DNA from: Paenibacillus chondroitinus NBRC 15376
GTDB taxonomy: Bacteria > Bacillota > Bacilli > Paenibacillales > NBRC-103111
NCBI RefSeq assembly: GCF_004000765.1
Contig: NZ_BILW01000008.1
Location: forward strand, 62,001 to 126,000
Direction: 5' to 3'
Length of the DNA stretch: 64,000 nt
Shown here in pieces: positions 8,059 through 16,746 of the stretch. Position 1 is the stretch's first letter. Each line of letters begins with the position of its first letter. Both the position numbers and the translations under genes were made by a program. The notes beneath the pieces were generated by a model. The model was not told the origin of the DNA, ran no database searches, and saw only the letters and a list, made by a program, of their open reading frames with translations.

Positions 8059-8439
8059 CTACTGTTTTTGGCTGCGGGCAAGTGTAATTGCTTGTTTCCA
8101 CGTATCGCGAAACTCCATAAAAAAGCCTTCGACCTCTTCCAAAATGGAAATGTTTTTAGAGACATTGCTTTCAACAAGCCTTCTCTTCAAGTAATCGTAA
8201 AGTAAGAGCAATTGTTCAGAAATCGGGTATTTCCTATCAAGCGTAATAATCAATTCGTCGACAATATCTTGAACGCGAGTAATATGCTGATGAGCATGAT
8301 TATAATCTCTTTCAGCGATTGCTTGCTTCGCTCGTTTAACAAATGTAATAGCTCCATTATAAAGCATAAGTGTAAGTTCTTCAGAAGGAGCCGTATCCAC
8401 TTGATTTTGTTTATAGCTTTTTGCCGCTGGTTGAATCAT
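8059..8439 (-). CDS. fliS: Flagellar secretion chaperone FliS
   Basis: FliS binds the C-terminal disordered tail of cytoplasmic flagellin, preventing premature polymerisation and aiding export; in B. subtilis it also binds FliW-related control circuits. The 126-residue product contains the typical YKQNQVDTAPSEELTLMLYNGA and AHQHITRVQDIVDELIITLD. It is a four-helix bundle in size and pattern, with normal length. It starts at an ATG with GGAGG upstream and lies 12 bp after fliD. Confidence 0.93.
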   Translation of the reverse strand: MIQPAAKSYKQNQVDTAPSEELTLMLYNGAITFVKRAKQAIAERDYNHAHQHITRVQDIVDELIITLDRKYPISEQLLLLYDYLKRRLVESNVSKNISILEEVEGFFMEFRDTWKQAITLARSQKQ

Positions 8440-8451
8440 ATGGTTCCTCCA

Positions 8452-9960
8452 TTATTTAAAGTAACTTGCAAGCTGCGAACCCTGAGAACTTAGATTCTCT
8501 AAAGAAGTTTGCAGTGCAGTATATTTATTGTACAAACTTTGCTCATAGTCAGATAATTTATCCTGCTCTGTTTGAATGCGAGTCGTGTAATCGTTAATTT
8601 GCTGATTCAAATAGCTCTGTGTTGGAACGACCTGCGTTTTCGCAGTAATTTGGGCAATAATATCTTTTTTCAAGGTATCATACAAACGCGTACCTATACC
8701 GGCATCATTTACGTTTGTTAAATTCCCGCTTGCATCACGCGCCCCATCCTTTGTAAAAAGGTTGGCCACCTGATCCGGATTATTTATTAGTGCTGTACGC
8801 AATTTATCTTCATCAATATAAATTTTACCTTTTTCTAAATAAGCCAAGTAGCTGCTTGAACCACTGCTCTGATACGTGGTAATTCCAATATCGGACAAAT
8901 CATTATATTGATCTCCAGCAATACCAGAGACATTGCTCGAAAGATCGTTTCGCATTGCGTTTAAACCCGAACTTAATATGCTATCATTACGCAGAAGCCC
9001 TGATTTCGCCTTCTCTTCCCAAAGGGTAATATCCGCGTCCTTCATTTCCTTTTTCTGATCATCAGTTAGCGGTGTATAGTCCCGATATTTCGTTTCACTG
9101 ATTTTGCTATTCATTTTATCGATTAACGTGTTGTATTTATCGAAAACACCTTTAATTGTTGAAACGACATTATCTACATCCAAATTATTAGAACCATTTA
9201 TAGTGTAAGGAGTATTTACCGGATCGGCTAACAGAGTAAAGTTTATATTATTTAACGTGAAGGAGTTAGAAGACGCCTTAATCACATCTGTGCTGCCGTT
9301 GAAATAAACTTCTGCATCCTGACCAGGAATATCAATATTCTGATTAGCGGGATCGATCTTCATATTGGTTAAATTTGATGTGGCGGAGATTTCCTTTATG
9401 TTTACTTTAGCTGCCGCGCCGGTTTGACTACTAACGAACGTCACCTTATCAGAAAGCTGATCATAAACTGCTTTCACTCCGGTAGATGCTGTTGCTCCAT
9501 TGATATTTGCAACAATCTGACTTACACTATCTCCTGCATTAATTGTGATGTCTTTGTTCCCCAACGAACCTGCTACATTAATTGTACCAGCTGTAGCGGT
9601 GAACGATCCGATCGGCCCGTTACTTCCAACCGTAGCAACTTTTGCAATCTGATCTACCTTTAAGGAAAAATTCCCGGTCAAAGCCTTTGCTGTAGGTGAA
9701 ACCTGTACTTTACCAGCGTCAGTAGTCGATAAAGTTGTTTTCTGTGTCATAAAAGTAGCCTGGAGCGTCAACTTCTGTGCTTCGTTCATAAAGCTCGACA
9801 TATCGGTATTCACATCGCGGTAAGCATCACGTTGCCATGTGAGAGATGTCCTTTTCTGAATCATCTGGTCGATAGGAGCTTGTTTAACCTTCATCATTTG
9901 GCTAACAATCGAATCAATATCCAAGCCAGTTGTACCAAGTCCGCTTATTCGAGTCGTCAA
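8452..9960 (-). CDS. fliD: Flagellar filament cap protein FliD (HAP2)
   Basis: FliD caps the filament tip and guides flagellin assembly. The 502-residue product begins TTRISGLGTTGLDIDSIVSQMM, matching the FliD N-terminal domain. It ends with the coiled-coil C-terminus (QQINDYTTRIQTEQDKLSDYEQSLYNKYTALQ). The middle is the variable head region. A TTG start (9958-9960) is preferred over the GTG three codons upstream: FliD proteins begin at this residue and an AAGGTG site sits five bases before it. A sigma-D promoter lies directly upstream. Confidence 0.93.
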   Translation of the reverse strand: MTTRISGLGTTGLDIDSIVSQMMKVKQAPIDQMIQKRTSLTWQRDAYRDVNTDMSSFMNEAQKLTLQATFMTQKTTLSTTDAGKVQVSPTAKALTGNFSLKVDQIAKVATVGSNGPIGSFTATAGTINVAGSLGNKDITINAGDSVSQIVANINGATASTGVKAVYDQLSDKVTFVSSQTGAAAKVNIKEISATSNLTNMKIDPANQNIDIPGQDAEVYFNGSTDVIKASSNSFTLNNINFTLLADPVNTPYTINGSNNLDVDNVVSTIKGVFDKYNTLIDKMNSKISETKYRDYTPLTDDQKKEMKDADITLWEEKAKSGLLRNDSILSSGLNAMRNDLSSNVSGIAGDQYNDLSDIGITTYQSSGSSSYLAYLEKGKIYIDEDKLRTALINNPDQVANLFTKDGARDASGNLTNVNDAGIGTRLYDTLKKDIIAQITAKTQVVPTQSYLNQQINDYTTRIQTEQDKLSDYEQSLYNKYTALQTSLENLSSQGSQLASYFK

Positions 9961-9996
9961 TGAAATCACCTTCGCATTCGCTAGTGTTTACAATAT

Positions 9997-10024
9997 ATAT
10001 CGGCAAAAGCACTAATTAGATTTA
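9997..10024 (-). promoter_or_regulatory. Sigma-D promoter of fliD
   Basis: Minus strand: TAAA (10021-10024), 16-bp spacer, GCCGATAT (9997-10004), a perfect -10 for the motility sigma factor. The -35 includes the stop codon of the preceding gene, so fliD can be transcribed both from this promoter and by read-through of the sugar genes. Confidence 0.75.
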
Positions 10025-10750
10025 CTGTTTTTGTTCTACATGGGAATTAATCATTGCCCAGTCAGGATTTTTGCGCATTAGTGAAGCCGCTTCTTTCCAG
10101 GTAAATAGTTGGCCTGGCAGATACAATGAGTTATAAATTCTCGATATTAATTCCCAGTCTTCAGGTGTATCAAGTGTCCAGCGGTAATCGAGAATACCCT
10201 CGTCACTTAGAACAGAACGGCAATTGAAATATTTAGGTGTATTGTATATATAAGGAGTAACATGTTCGCGGTCATGAGCTCTTTGAGATTGCCGATGCGC
10301 AGCCTCTAGAGACGCGAAAGAAAATACTTCTGTATCTAATCCGCGCGGGTAGGAACGATTTAACGTATTGCTTACATAGTCGTATTTGCCGCCTTCATTC
10401 AGATATTCCTGGATAATATGGGAGGAAACTTCGGGATCAATCAGCGGGCAATCGGAAGTAATGCGAATGACCGTATCCGCTTTTGCCTGCAGACCAGCTT
10501 CATAATAACGCGACAAAACATCATATTCGCTGCCGAGGTAAACTGTAGCACCTTGAGAAATCGCTTCCTCGACAATCAGAGCGTCTTGAGCACCAGTCGT
10601 GGTTGCAACGACAATCTCCTGCACGTTCTTAAAATTCTGTGCTCTTTCAATAACATGCGCAAGGACCGTTTTACCAGCCAAGTTTGTCAACACTTTTCCG
10701 GGGAGTCTCGTCGAACCCATTCTTGCCTGAATGATGACCACGTTTTTCAT
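10022..10750 (-). CDS. SpsF-type nucleotidyltransferase, probable CMP-nonulosonate synthetase
   Basis: The 242-residue protein has the nucleotidyltransferase signature QARMGSTRLPGKVL at about residues 8-21 and IRITSDCPLIDP for metal binding. This is the SpsF/cytidylyltransferase branch and not the ARGGSK form of classical PseF or NeuA. In a locus with PseB, C, H, G and I homologues it is the only candidate for CMP activation of the nonulosonic acid. Its start overlaps the pseB stop by four bases (ATGA), indicating translational coupling. The ATG at 10748-10750 has AAGGGGG 7-8 bp upstream. Activity as a CMP transferase is inferred from context. Confidence 0.75.
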   Translation of the reverse strand: MKNVVIIQARMGSTRLPGKVLTNLAGKTVLAHVIERAQNFKNVQEIVVATTTGAQDALIVEEAISQGATVYLGSEYDVLSRYYEAGLQAKADTVIRITSDCPLIDPEVSSHIIQEYLNEGGKYDYVSNTLNRSYPRGLDTEVFSFASLEAAHRQSQRAHDREHVTPYIYNTPKYFNCRSVLSDEGILDYRWTLDTPEDWELISRIYNSLYLPGQLFTWKEAASLMRKNPDWAMINSHVEQKQ

Positions 10751-11775
10751 AATAATTCCCCCTTGATTAAACCTTCCTCCATTATCCACTGACGGAGAGT
10801 ATCACGATCAATCGGCTGCTCTTGATGGGAATTCACTGCATGTTGCTGCATTTTTTGAGCATTAGGATAAGAGATTTCCAACTTCATGTCACGAAATGCA
10901 GAAGGAATGATAAACATATCTGGTGTTTCCCAGGCATGCAACGTCTCATCTTCGGTCATTAATTCTTCATATCGTTTTTCCCCTGGGCGCAAGCCAATTT
11001 CTTCACGAACAACTTCTTCGGAGATTCCAAATTTAGTACAGACTTCCTCAATAACAACATCAGCCAAGTCAACCAGCAAAATAGTCGGCATCTTTAAAAC
11101 AAACACTTCTCCGCCCTGAGAAATATCGTTAGCCTTAAGCATCAACGAAATCGCTTGTGTCGCCGTCATCATGTAACGAGTCATTTGTCGATCAGTTATA
11201 GTAACCTTATTTTTTTCCATAATCTGCTTGACAAAAAGAGGGATGACAGATCCCCTTGACCCCATTACGTTCCCAAAACGGACGGATGCAAATACAGTTT
11301 GTTTCGGTCCTTTCTGGTATTCGGCTGCTGATATAAGGCGTTCAGCCATCAGCTTAGAAGCACCGTACGTATTAGTCGGCGAAATAGCTTTATCGGTAGA
11401 AGTGAAAAGAACCTTTTTAACCCCGCACTGAATTGCCGCTTGAATCATGTTCTGTGTACCTATGATATTCGTCTGAACGGCTTCAAATGGATTGTATTCG
11501 CAGAACGGCACATGTTTCATAGCTGCCAGGTGAAAGACGAAATCAATATCCTCCATGGCACGTAGAAGTCTTTGTCCATCTCGAACGTCCCCTATTAAAA
11601 ACCGCAGTTTAGATAAGTGTTCTGTAAAGTTTTGCTGCATCTCATACTGCTTGTACTCATCACGACTCATAATTCGAATAACCTGTGGATTCTGTCGCAA
11701 TAAAAAACGTGTAAGATGTTGACCAAGAGTTCCAGTACCACCAATAATTAATATTTTTTTGCCTTCATAGTTCAT
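10747..11775 (-). CDS. pseB: UDP-GlcNAc 4,6-dehydratase/C5-epimerase, PseB-like
   Basis: PseB performs the first step of pseudaminic acid synthesis: 4,6-dehydration and C5 inversion of UDP-GlcNAc. The 342-residue extended SDR has the Rossmann motif GGTGTLG near residue 12. It also has the Thr-Asp-Lys triad region LFTSTDKAISPTN, and YGASK as the Tyr-Lys pair; TDK in this position marks the PseB/FlaA1/CapD dehydratases. The C-terminal RPGEKRYEELMTEDE is also family-typical. It lies between the Maf-type gene and the nucleotidyltransferase, 15 bp from the former. Confidence 0.88.
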   Translation of the reverse strand: MNYEGKKILIIGGTGTLGQHLTRFLLRQNPQVIRIMSRDEYKQYEMQQNFTEHLSKLRFLIGDVRDGQRLLRAMEDIDFVFHLAAMKHVPFCEYNPFEAVQTNIIGTQNMIQAAIQCGVKKVLFTSTDKAISPTNTYGASKLMAERLISAAEYQKGPKQTVFASVRFGNVMGSRGSVIPLFVKQIMEKNKVTITDRQMTRYMMTATQAISLMLKANDISQGGEVFVLKMPTILLVDLADVVIEEVCTKFGISEEVVREEIGLRPGEKRYEELMTEDETLHAWETPDMFIIPSAFRDMKLEISYPNAQKMQQHAVNSHQEQPIDRDTLRQWIMEEGLIKGELL

Positions 11776-11790
11776 GCTTCCAACTCCAAA

Positions 11791-13176
11791 TCAATTCATA
11801 GATGCGGATAATACTATTTGTTGAAATGCCTCACGTGCCTTAGAAACATCGTTCACTTGGACACTAGTTAAAAATTCCGATAATGTTACATGTGCAAACC
11901 CTTCAATATAAGCGCCGCCTTCCGTAGCATTGAAGAAAACCTCATCGTTGTTTCTGGCTTGTTCCTCAAACCATTTCTTATAAATTAGCAAATTACGCGA
12001 GGTCATTACGGTTCCAAGCCCGTCGAACGCTGCAACGCGCACTCCTGTCGCTTGATGTTCCCATTTTTTGTAGAGTGGTGTTCCCACTACGTGCGTTTGG
12101 TTATCTGTATAGGCAAGGTCTTGACCTACAAGGCAGATCGGTCTCATGCATAATAATCGAGCTAGAGAAAAGAGAGTCGTCGAAACGGACCCTCCCGTCT
12201 GTACAAGTTGTTCGCTATGAAGCGAAGCCATTTCTTCAGCTGGTACAAAGCCCTCCTGAAAAAGAATGAATTTCGGACCGGCGTATTGTTCCACGACTTC
12301 TGTGTGAACAGTACTTAGGAAAAACAAGGGAATGGATGATGGCTGCCAACCTTCCAACTGCTTAATCATTCCCTCTTGCGGATCGGTCATAATTACAAAG
12401 TCAGGGATTACTCCATGACGAGCCAACAAGGAAGATGCTGTCCCTACAGCTCCTAGTAAACAATGCTTGGCTGCAGTCTGCAAGAGCGGTAACGATTTCG
12501 CAAGAGATGGTCCGGCGCTGATAAGAATGGTTGGAACAGAAAGGGGAAAATCTTGAAAAGCAGAAATCGACGGCCACTCCTGCTGGGTGTTCTGCATAAA
12601 ATTGCGATTCATTAATTCCCTATTGATGATTGCACTATTGCGCTTAATTTTGTAATCCAACAAGATACTTTTGAAAGAAGATAATTCCTCTGGCACCGCG
12701 CGCAATGACGGCTCATGGACGATGACATGTACGTGTTCATCTTGCCAAGCATTCGACCGTTCCCCATAAACTTTTATATCGTCCGTAACGATTATTGTTA
12801 GCCGCCGGCAATTCATAATGTCTTTAAATACTCCCGACTTTTCAATATGAAAAAAGGCTGCAACATTCGTCTCCCATACTTCAATTGGAGTTCCCATTTG
12901 TTCAGTTTTCTCCAGCAAGGCGCTAACGTGGTACCCACATCCAAGACCATAAAGAACAATGCGATCCGCGCTCTCCCCTTCACCGCCGCTCAAATGAGCA
13001 GCAGCAAATCGTCCCGCTTCTGAAATAGGATCATAACGACTATGCAAATAAATGGCTTGAGTCCCGGATTCTTGTACGAAAGCCGTAAAGGATCCATTTT
13101 TAGCTCTCTCTAGTGTCACATCAGGCCCATTGAATCTTGGAACATCCCTTTGAACAAAGTGATCTTGGATATTCAA
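11791..13176 (-). CDS. Maf-type (DUF115) motility-associated glycosyltransferase, shorter paralogue
   Basis: Maf proteins (DUF115, 6-hydroxymethylpterin diphosphokinase MptE-like superfamily) transfer nonulosonic acids to flagellin in Campylobacter, Aeromonas and Geobacillus. The 461-residue protein has the core motifs LISAGPSLAKSLPLL, FVIMTDPQ, CLVGQDLAYTD and FNATEGGAYIEG. The start codon is TTG (13174-13176), overlapping the stop of the preceding small gene (TTGA) and preceded by AAGGGG at 9 bp. No membrane segment is seen, so it is probably cytoplasmic. With the pse genes directly downstream, flagellin glycosylation is the likely job; the acceptor residues cannot be read. Confidence 0.85.
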   Translation of the reverse strand: MNIQDHFVQRDVPRFNGPDVTLERAKNGSFTAFVQESGTQAIYLHSRYDPISEAGRFAAAHLSGGEGESADRIVLYGLGCGYHVSALLEKTEQMGTPIEVWETNVAAFFHIEKSGVFKDIMNCRRLTIIVTDDIKVYGERSNAWQDEHVHVIVHEPSLRAVPEELSSFKSILLDYKIKRNSAIINRELMNRNFMQNTQQEWPSISAFQDFPLSVPTILISAGPSLAKSLPLLQTAAKHCLLGAVGTASSLLARHGVIPDFVIMTDPQEGMIKQLEGWQPSSIPLFFLSTVHTEVVEQYAGPKFILFQEGFVPAEEMASLHSEQLVQTGGSVSTTLFSLARLLCMRPICLVGQDLAYTDNQTHVVGTPLYKKWEHQATGVRVAAFDGLGTVMTSRNLLIYKKWFEEQARNNDEVFFNATEGGAYIEGFAHVTLSEFLTSVQVNDVSKAREAFQQIVLSASMN

Positions 13177-13526
13177 TGAACCATTCCCCTTAGTTGCTCT
13201 TCACAAGATTCCAACATTGGACGCAATTCATATTGCAACAGATCACAAAGAGATACAAAGTCATTTTGTTCCAACGCTTCTGCCATTTGATCCATGTGCG
13301 GCTTAATGAGCTCAATATTCCAGTCTTCCAATAGGAATTGATCCAACCGTTGAAGTCCCGCAACTGCTTCTACTAACCAATTTAGCCCTTCTAAATAGGC
13401 AAGCAATGTATCGATCCATCCCTCTTGGTGGGTTTGAATATCATGAGCTATCTTTTCAGAAGCTGCCGCCAATTTAGGAACATAGTCTATCATACTCTCC
13501 AATGTTTCCTGAACGATGTCTTGCAT
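13173..13526 (-). CDS. Small helical protein paired with the shorter Maf-type protein
   Basis: I do not recognise a named family. The 117-residue acidic, all-helical protein has no signal peptide or membrane segment. Near its C-terminus LCDLLQYELRPMLE resembles AADLLMYELLGRI in the 95-residue protein encoded before the other Maf gene. Its ATG overlaps the Maf2 stop by one base and its stop overlaps the Maf1 start by four bases, so the three genes are translationally coupled. This suggests a dedicated partner, chaperone or subunit of the glycosyltransferase or of flagellin. That role is inference. Confidence 0.75.
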   Translation of the reverse strand: MQDIVQETLESMIDYVPKLAAASEKIAHDIQTHQEGWIDTLLAYLEGLNWLVEAVAGLQRLDQFLLEDWNIELIKPHMDQMAEALEQNDFVSLCDLLQYELRPMLESCEEQLRGMVH

Positions 13527-15529
13527 TAACCGTTATCCTCCTCTAGCTCCAAATTCGGTGGTTCCCATTTCTGCTTAGCCTCGAAGTACAGCTCTTCACT
13601 ATTTAGCCCTAGTTCAGCAACTGCCTCTCGAATTCCTTCTTCATATACTTTCATAATTTGATCTCTTCCATCTATAATCCACATCATGAAATTGCTTTGA
13701 TGAACTAAAATAGATTTCAAGCGCTCGATTGAGGATACGCGGGAAATAGGGTTCATTTTCACATGATAATTAGTTAGAAGCGGAGAGAGGAAAAACATAC
13801 AGAATGAATCCTTTATCATATCCTTTATTAGGAGTTCTACATTACGTATAATTCGACTCGCTTTCATTTCCAAAAAGTCTACTGAATTGTCCTGCGAAAA
13901 TGGCTGCTCCACTAGCAATTGCTCGATTGCATGCAATATCTCTGCAGCAAACGTGCTGATACGCTCCAACTCACCCAAACGCTCGTTAAAGAAATCAATC
14001 ATGTTTCTCATTTTATCGTGCAGTTCGGAATCCATGGGTTGCGTAATATCACGAAACAATTCCGGAATTGAAGGAGTTCGCTCCTGACAATACTGTTCGA
14101 TTACTTCCAGAAATGGCATATTGACGGCTCCCTTGATTTCTGCACCGCCCTCAGTAGCATTGATTACTAACGGGGCTGGCATAATCGCAAGCATATGTTC
14201 CATCCAAAATAAAAATTGCCGCCAAAGCTCCCTCGTTTTGACTTTACCGCCATAATACCCATCTACGTAAACCGTTTTATTATAAAAGTTTTCATCCGGC
14301 TGCAAAGAAGCAGAGATCTGCTTACGCTGTTCATCGGTTATATTCTCATCACTTTGATCAACATAGAAACTGTCTTTGCTATGCGTAGTTCCTTCTTCCG
14401 AGTAAGCCAAATCTTGACCTATGAAAACAATCGGATACCCACCGAGATGTTGTGCCACAGAATAACTCAGATGAGCTACAGAATTTCCATTGTATAATGT
14501 CCCTAAATCTCCAAGAGCTTCGCTCATAAGTCGGGAATGTGTAATATTGGATTTGAATACGGGTACAACGTGCGAGTTCCACACCTTTGGAAGGCGCGGG
14601 TCCATCAACGTCAATGCAATTAAAGCAGTCTCTTCCGGTATTTCTACACCGTTTGTACTAAGCTCATAAGAATTGGGACCTCGTTCCAAAATACACAAAA
14701 CATCCGGAGCAATATCGTTCTTAAGCAGCACTTTAAAAGCTGACTCTGCGCTGATAATCATTGCCTTTCCTTTAATCTGTTTAAGCAGTGGAAGCTGCTT
14801 GTCCAACGAAGGACCAGAAGCTACACATATGATCGGTTTTCCTTTAAACTTCTCTTTTAAATCTTTAATCTTTGGTGAGCGTAAAACAATTGGAACATTT
14901 TTCAATTCGTTGGACATGCCGAGCAATGTATCTTCCATCGAATTACCCATAGCAGCTACCGTGGTACGCAATTGATTAATAATAATGCTAGTGACTGACT
15001 CATAATATTCAGCATCACGACGGTAACTTGCAAACGTACGAAGCAAATCGGTTTGCAAAAAATAATATCCAATCAAAGAGAAAATATAATGATTCATTAT
15101 CCCTGATATATCACCCATAAGATCAGTTAGAATAATAACCCGCTGCAATTTCCCCGATAAATACGGTGATAAGTCAACTTCTTGCAAGAACTTCTTCACT
15201 AGCCTAGTATCTTTCTCTATAATTAAAACCCAAGCAGTCTCGGTTTTGTTTCCTAATATTTGTTTGAGGATTGCTGAAGAACCCATCCCCAAAAGGATAT
15301 ATCCCGTATTGTCAAAATTAACACCGTCTAAGAACTGTTCCGCTTCATACCCCGGATCATACATACTTGCAGAGAAAAATTCATTTCCTTGTTCATCTGC
15401 CAGCTTAAAGGCAATATCATCTCCGACGTGAATGATTTCAAGATCATCGGCACTAATCAATTCCATTTGTTCCAACAGCCATTCGTTGTATTCAGTTAAG
15501 AACTGTGCATTGCTGTCGTAATAGTTCAT
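13526..15529 (-). CDS. Maf-type (DUF115) motility-associated glycosyltransferase, longer paralogue
   Basis: The 667-residue relative of the previous Maf protein has the same core: ICVASGPSLDKQLPLLK, VLCILERGP, IVFIGQDLAYSEEGTTHSKD and VINATEGGAEIKG. It also has a long N-terminal domain (about 1-210) and a helical C-terminal extension of about 170 residues after the core. Such three-part architecture is typical of full-length Maf proteins. It stands second after hag, following only one small gene. It probably transfers the nonulosonic acid to flagellin in the cytoplasm before export. Having two Maf proteins may mean different sugars, acceptor sites or acceptor proteins (for example flagellin versus FliD). 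Confidence 0.87.
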   Translation of the reverse strand: MNYYDSNAQFLTEYNEWLLEQMELISADDLEIIHVGDDIAFKLADEQGNEFFSASMYDPGYEAEQFLDGVNFDNTGYILLGMGSSAILKQILGNKTETAWVLIIEKDTRLVKKFLQEVDLSPYLSGKLQRVIILTDLMGDISGIMNHYIFSLIGYYFLQTDLLRTFASYRRDAEYYESVTSIIINQLRTTVAAMGNSMEDTLLGMSNELKNVPIVLRSPKIKDLKEKFKGKPIICVASGPSLDKQLPLLKQIKGKAMIISAESAFKVLLKNDIAPDVLCILERGPNSYELSTNGVEIPEETALIALTLMDPRLPKVWNSHVVPVFKSNITHSRLMSEALGDLGTLYNGNSVAHLSYSVAQHLGGYPIVFIGQDLAYSEEGTTHSKDSFYVDQSDENITDEQRKQISASLQPDENFYNKTVYVDGYYGGKVKTRELWRQFLFWMEHMLAIMPAPLVINATEGGAEIKGAVNMPFLEVIEQYCQERTPSIPELFRDITQPMDSELHDKMRNMIDFFNERLGELERISTFAAEILHAIEQLLVEQPFSQDNSVDFLEMKASRIIRNVELLIKDMIKDSFCMFFLSPLLTNYHVKMNPISRVSSIERLKSILVHQSNFMMWIIDGRDQIMKVYEEGIREAVAELGLNSEELYFEAKQKWEPPNLELEEDNG

Positions 15530-15541
15530 ACTAAGCTCCTT

Positions 15542-15829
15542 CTATTCGGAAGAACCGGCAGCAGCCTTTATTCGACCGAGCAATTCATACATTAATAAAT
15601 CAGCTGCAATTAAATAGTCTCTATTATCCACAGCTAGTAAAATTAGTTTCAGCAGTTCTATCAATTCCTCCTGCTGCGCTTCAGAGATATGTTCATTCAT
15701 CAAAATGTGGTCTATTTCTTCTGTTAGAGCCTCGAACTGACTCAGGCCATTCTTAATTTCATAGCGGTAAAAAGCGTAACAAACACGCTTCACTTTCTCA
15801 TGCAGTGCCTCGACGCTTTCGTCGTACAT
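15542..15829 (-). CDS. Small helical protein paired with the longer Maf-type protein
   Basis: Unrecognised 95-residue, mostly helical acidic protein without signal peptide or membrane segment. It contains DYLIAADLLMYELLGRI near the C-terminus, similar to a segment in the 117-residue protein encoded before the other Maf gene. The ATG at 15827-15829 was chosen because GGAGG sits five bases before it; an ATG four codons earlier has no site. It is the first gene after the hag terminator, and its stop is about 12 bp before the Maf gene. Confidence 0.72.
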   Translation of the reverse strand: MYDESVEALHEKVKRVCYAFYRYEIKNGLSQFEALTEEIDHILMNEHISEAQQEELIELLKLILLAVDNRDYLIAADLLMYELLGRIKAAAGSSE

Positions 15830-15861
15830 AATTGCCTCCATTCATTCGCCCTAAATCAATT

Positions 15862-15895
15862 GTTTTAAAAAAGCCAACCGCAAACGGGTTGGCTT
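15862..15895 (-). terminator. Rho-independent terminator after hag
   Basis: Arms of 9 bp, AAGCCAACC (15871-15879) and GGTTGGCTT (15887-15895), are followed by a T run on the minus strand. It separates abundant hag mRNA from the downstream glycosylation genes, which could still be reached by read-through. Confidence 0.9.
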
Positions 15896-15913
15896 TTGAT
15901 AAATCCGAATCTA

Positions 15914-16741
15914 TTAACGCAGCAATTGAAGAACACCTTGTGGTTGTTGGTTTGCTTGTGCCAACATAGCTTGTGCTGCTTGGGAAAGAATGTTGCTCTT
16001 TGTGTAGTTCATCATTTCTTTCGCCATATCTACGTCGCGAATACGGGATTCAGCGGCGCTCAAGTTTTCGGAAGAAGTATCCAAGTTAGCGATAGTGTGC
16101 TCCAAACGGTTTTGGTATGCACCAAGGTTTGCACGAATTTTGGAAACCGAGCCAATACCTTTGTTGATAGCGGCAATAATGGAACCAACAGTACTCGACT
16201 TGATCGAGGAGAATTTGGATCCGTAGTTCGCACCAACCAATAAACTTGCTTTCGCGTTTACAAGTACAGACATTGTGATAGTTTGACCGGAGTTCGCACC
16301 AACTTGGAAACCAACTTTACTGATTTTGGAGTTCAGCAATTTCTTAGTGTTGAACTCTGTAGCAGAGGAGATACGGTTGATTTCTTTTTGCAATTGTTGA
16401 ACTTCCAAACCGATTTTGTTACGGTCAGTCGTTGTATACGTGTCGTTACCTGCTTGAACAGTTAGTTCACCCATACGTTGCAGAATGTTTTGCGTCTCGC
16501 TCAATGCGCCCTCAGCTGTTTGAATCAAAGAGATACCATCTTGGGAGTTACGGGAAGCTTGGTCCAAACCACGGATTTGGGAACGCATTTTCTCGGAAAT
16601 TGCCAAACCAGCTGCATCATCGCCTGCACGGTTGATGCGCAGACCGGAAGACAACTTCTCCATAGCTTTAGCAGTGCTGTTGTTGTTAACAACCAATTTG
16701 TTGTACGTGTTAAGTGCTGGTAGGTTGTGGTTAATAATCAT
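15914..16741 (-). CDS. hag: Flagellin
   Basis: Major filament subunit. The 275-residue protein has the conserved N-terminal D0/D1 region (MIINHNLPALNTYNKL, EKLSSGLRINRAGDDAAGLAISEKM) and the C-terminal D1/D0 region (DTSSENLSAAESRIRDVDMA to LQLLR). The central region, about residues 140-190, is short (SKVGFQVGANSGQTITMS and following), so it lacks large surface domains; serines and threonines there and in D1 are candidate glycosylation sites. The ATG has AAGGAGG upstream. Transcription is from a sigma-D promoter and translation is probably gated by CsrA, as in B. subtilis. It lies just downstream of csrA-fliW. Confidence 0.97.
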   Translation of the reverse strand: MIINHNLPALNTYNKLVVNNNSTAKAMEKLSSGLRINRAGDDAAGLAISEKMRSQIRGLDQASRNSQDGISLIQTAEGALSETQNILQRMGELTVQAGNDTYTTTDRNKIGLEVQQLQKEINRISSATEFNTKKLLNSKISKVGFQVGANSGQTITMSVLVNAKASLLVGANYGSKFSSIKSSTVGSIIAAINKGIGSVSKIRANLGAYQNRLEHTIANLDTSSENLSAAESRIRDVDMAKEMMNYTKSNILSQAAQAMLAQANQQPQGVLQLLR

Positions 16742-16746
16742 TTGAT

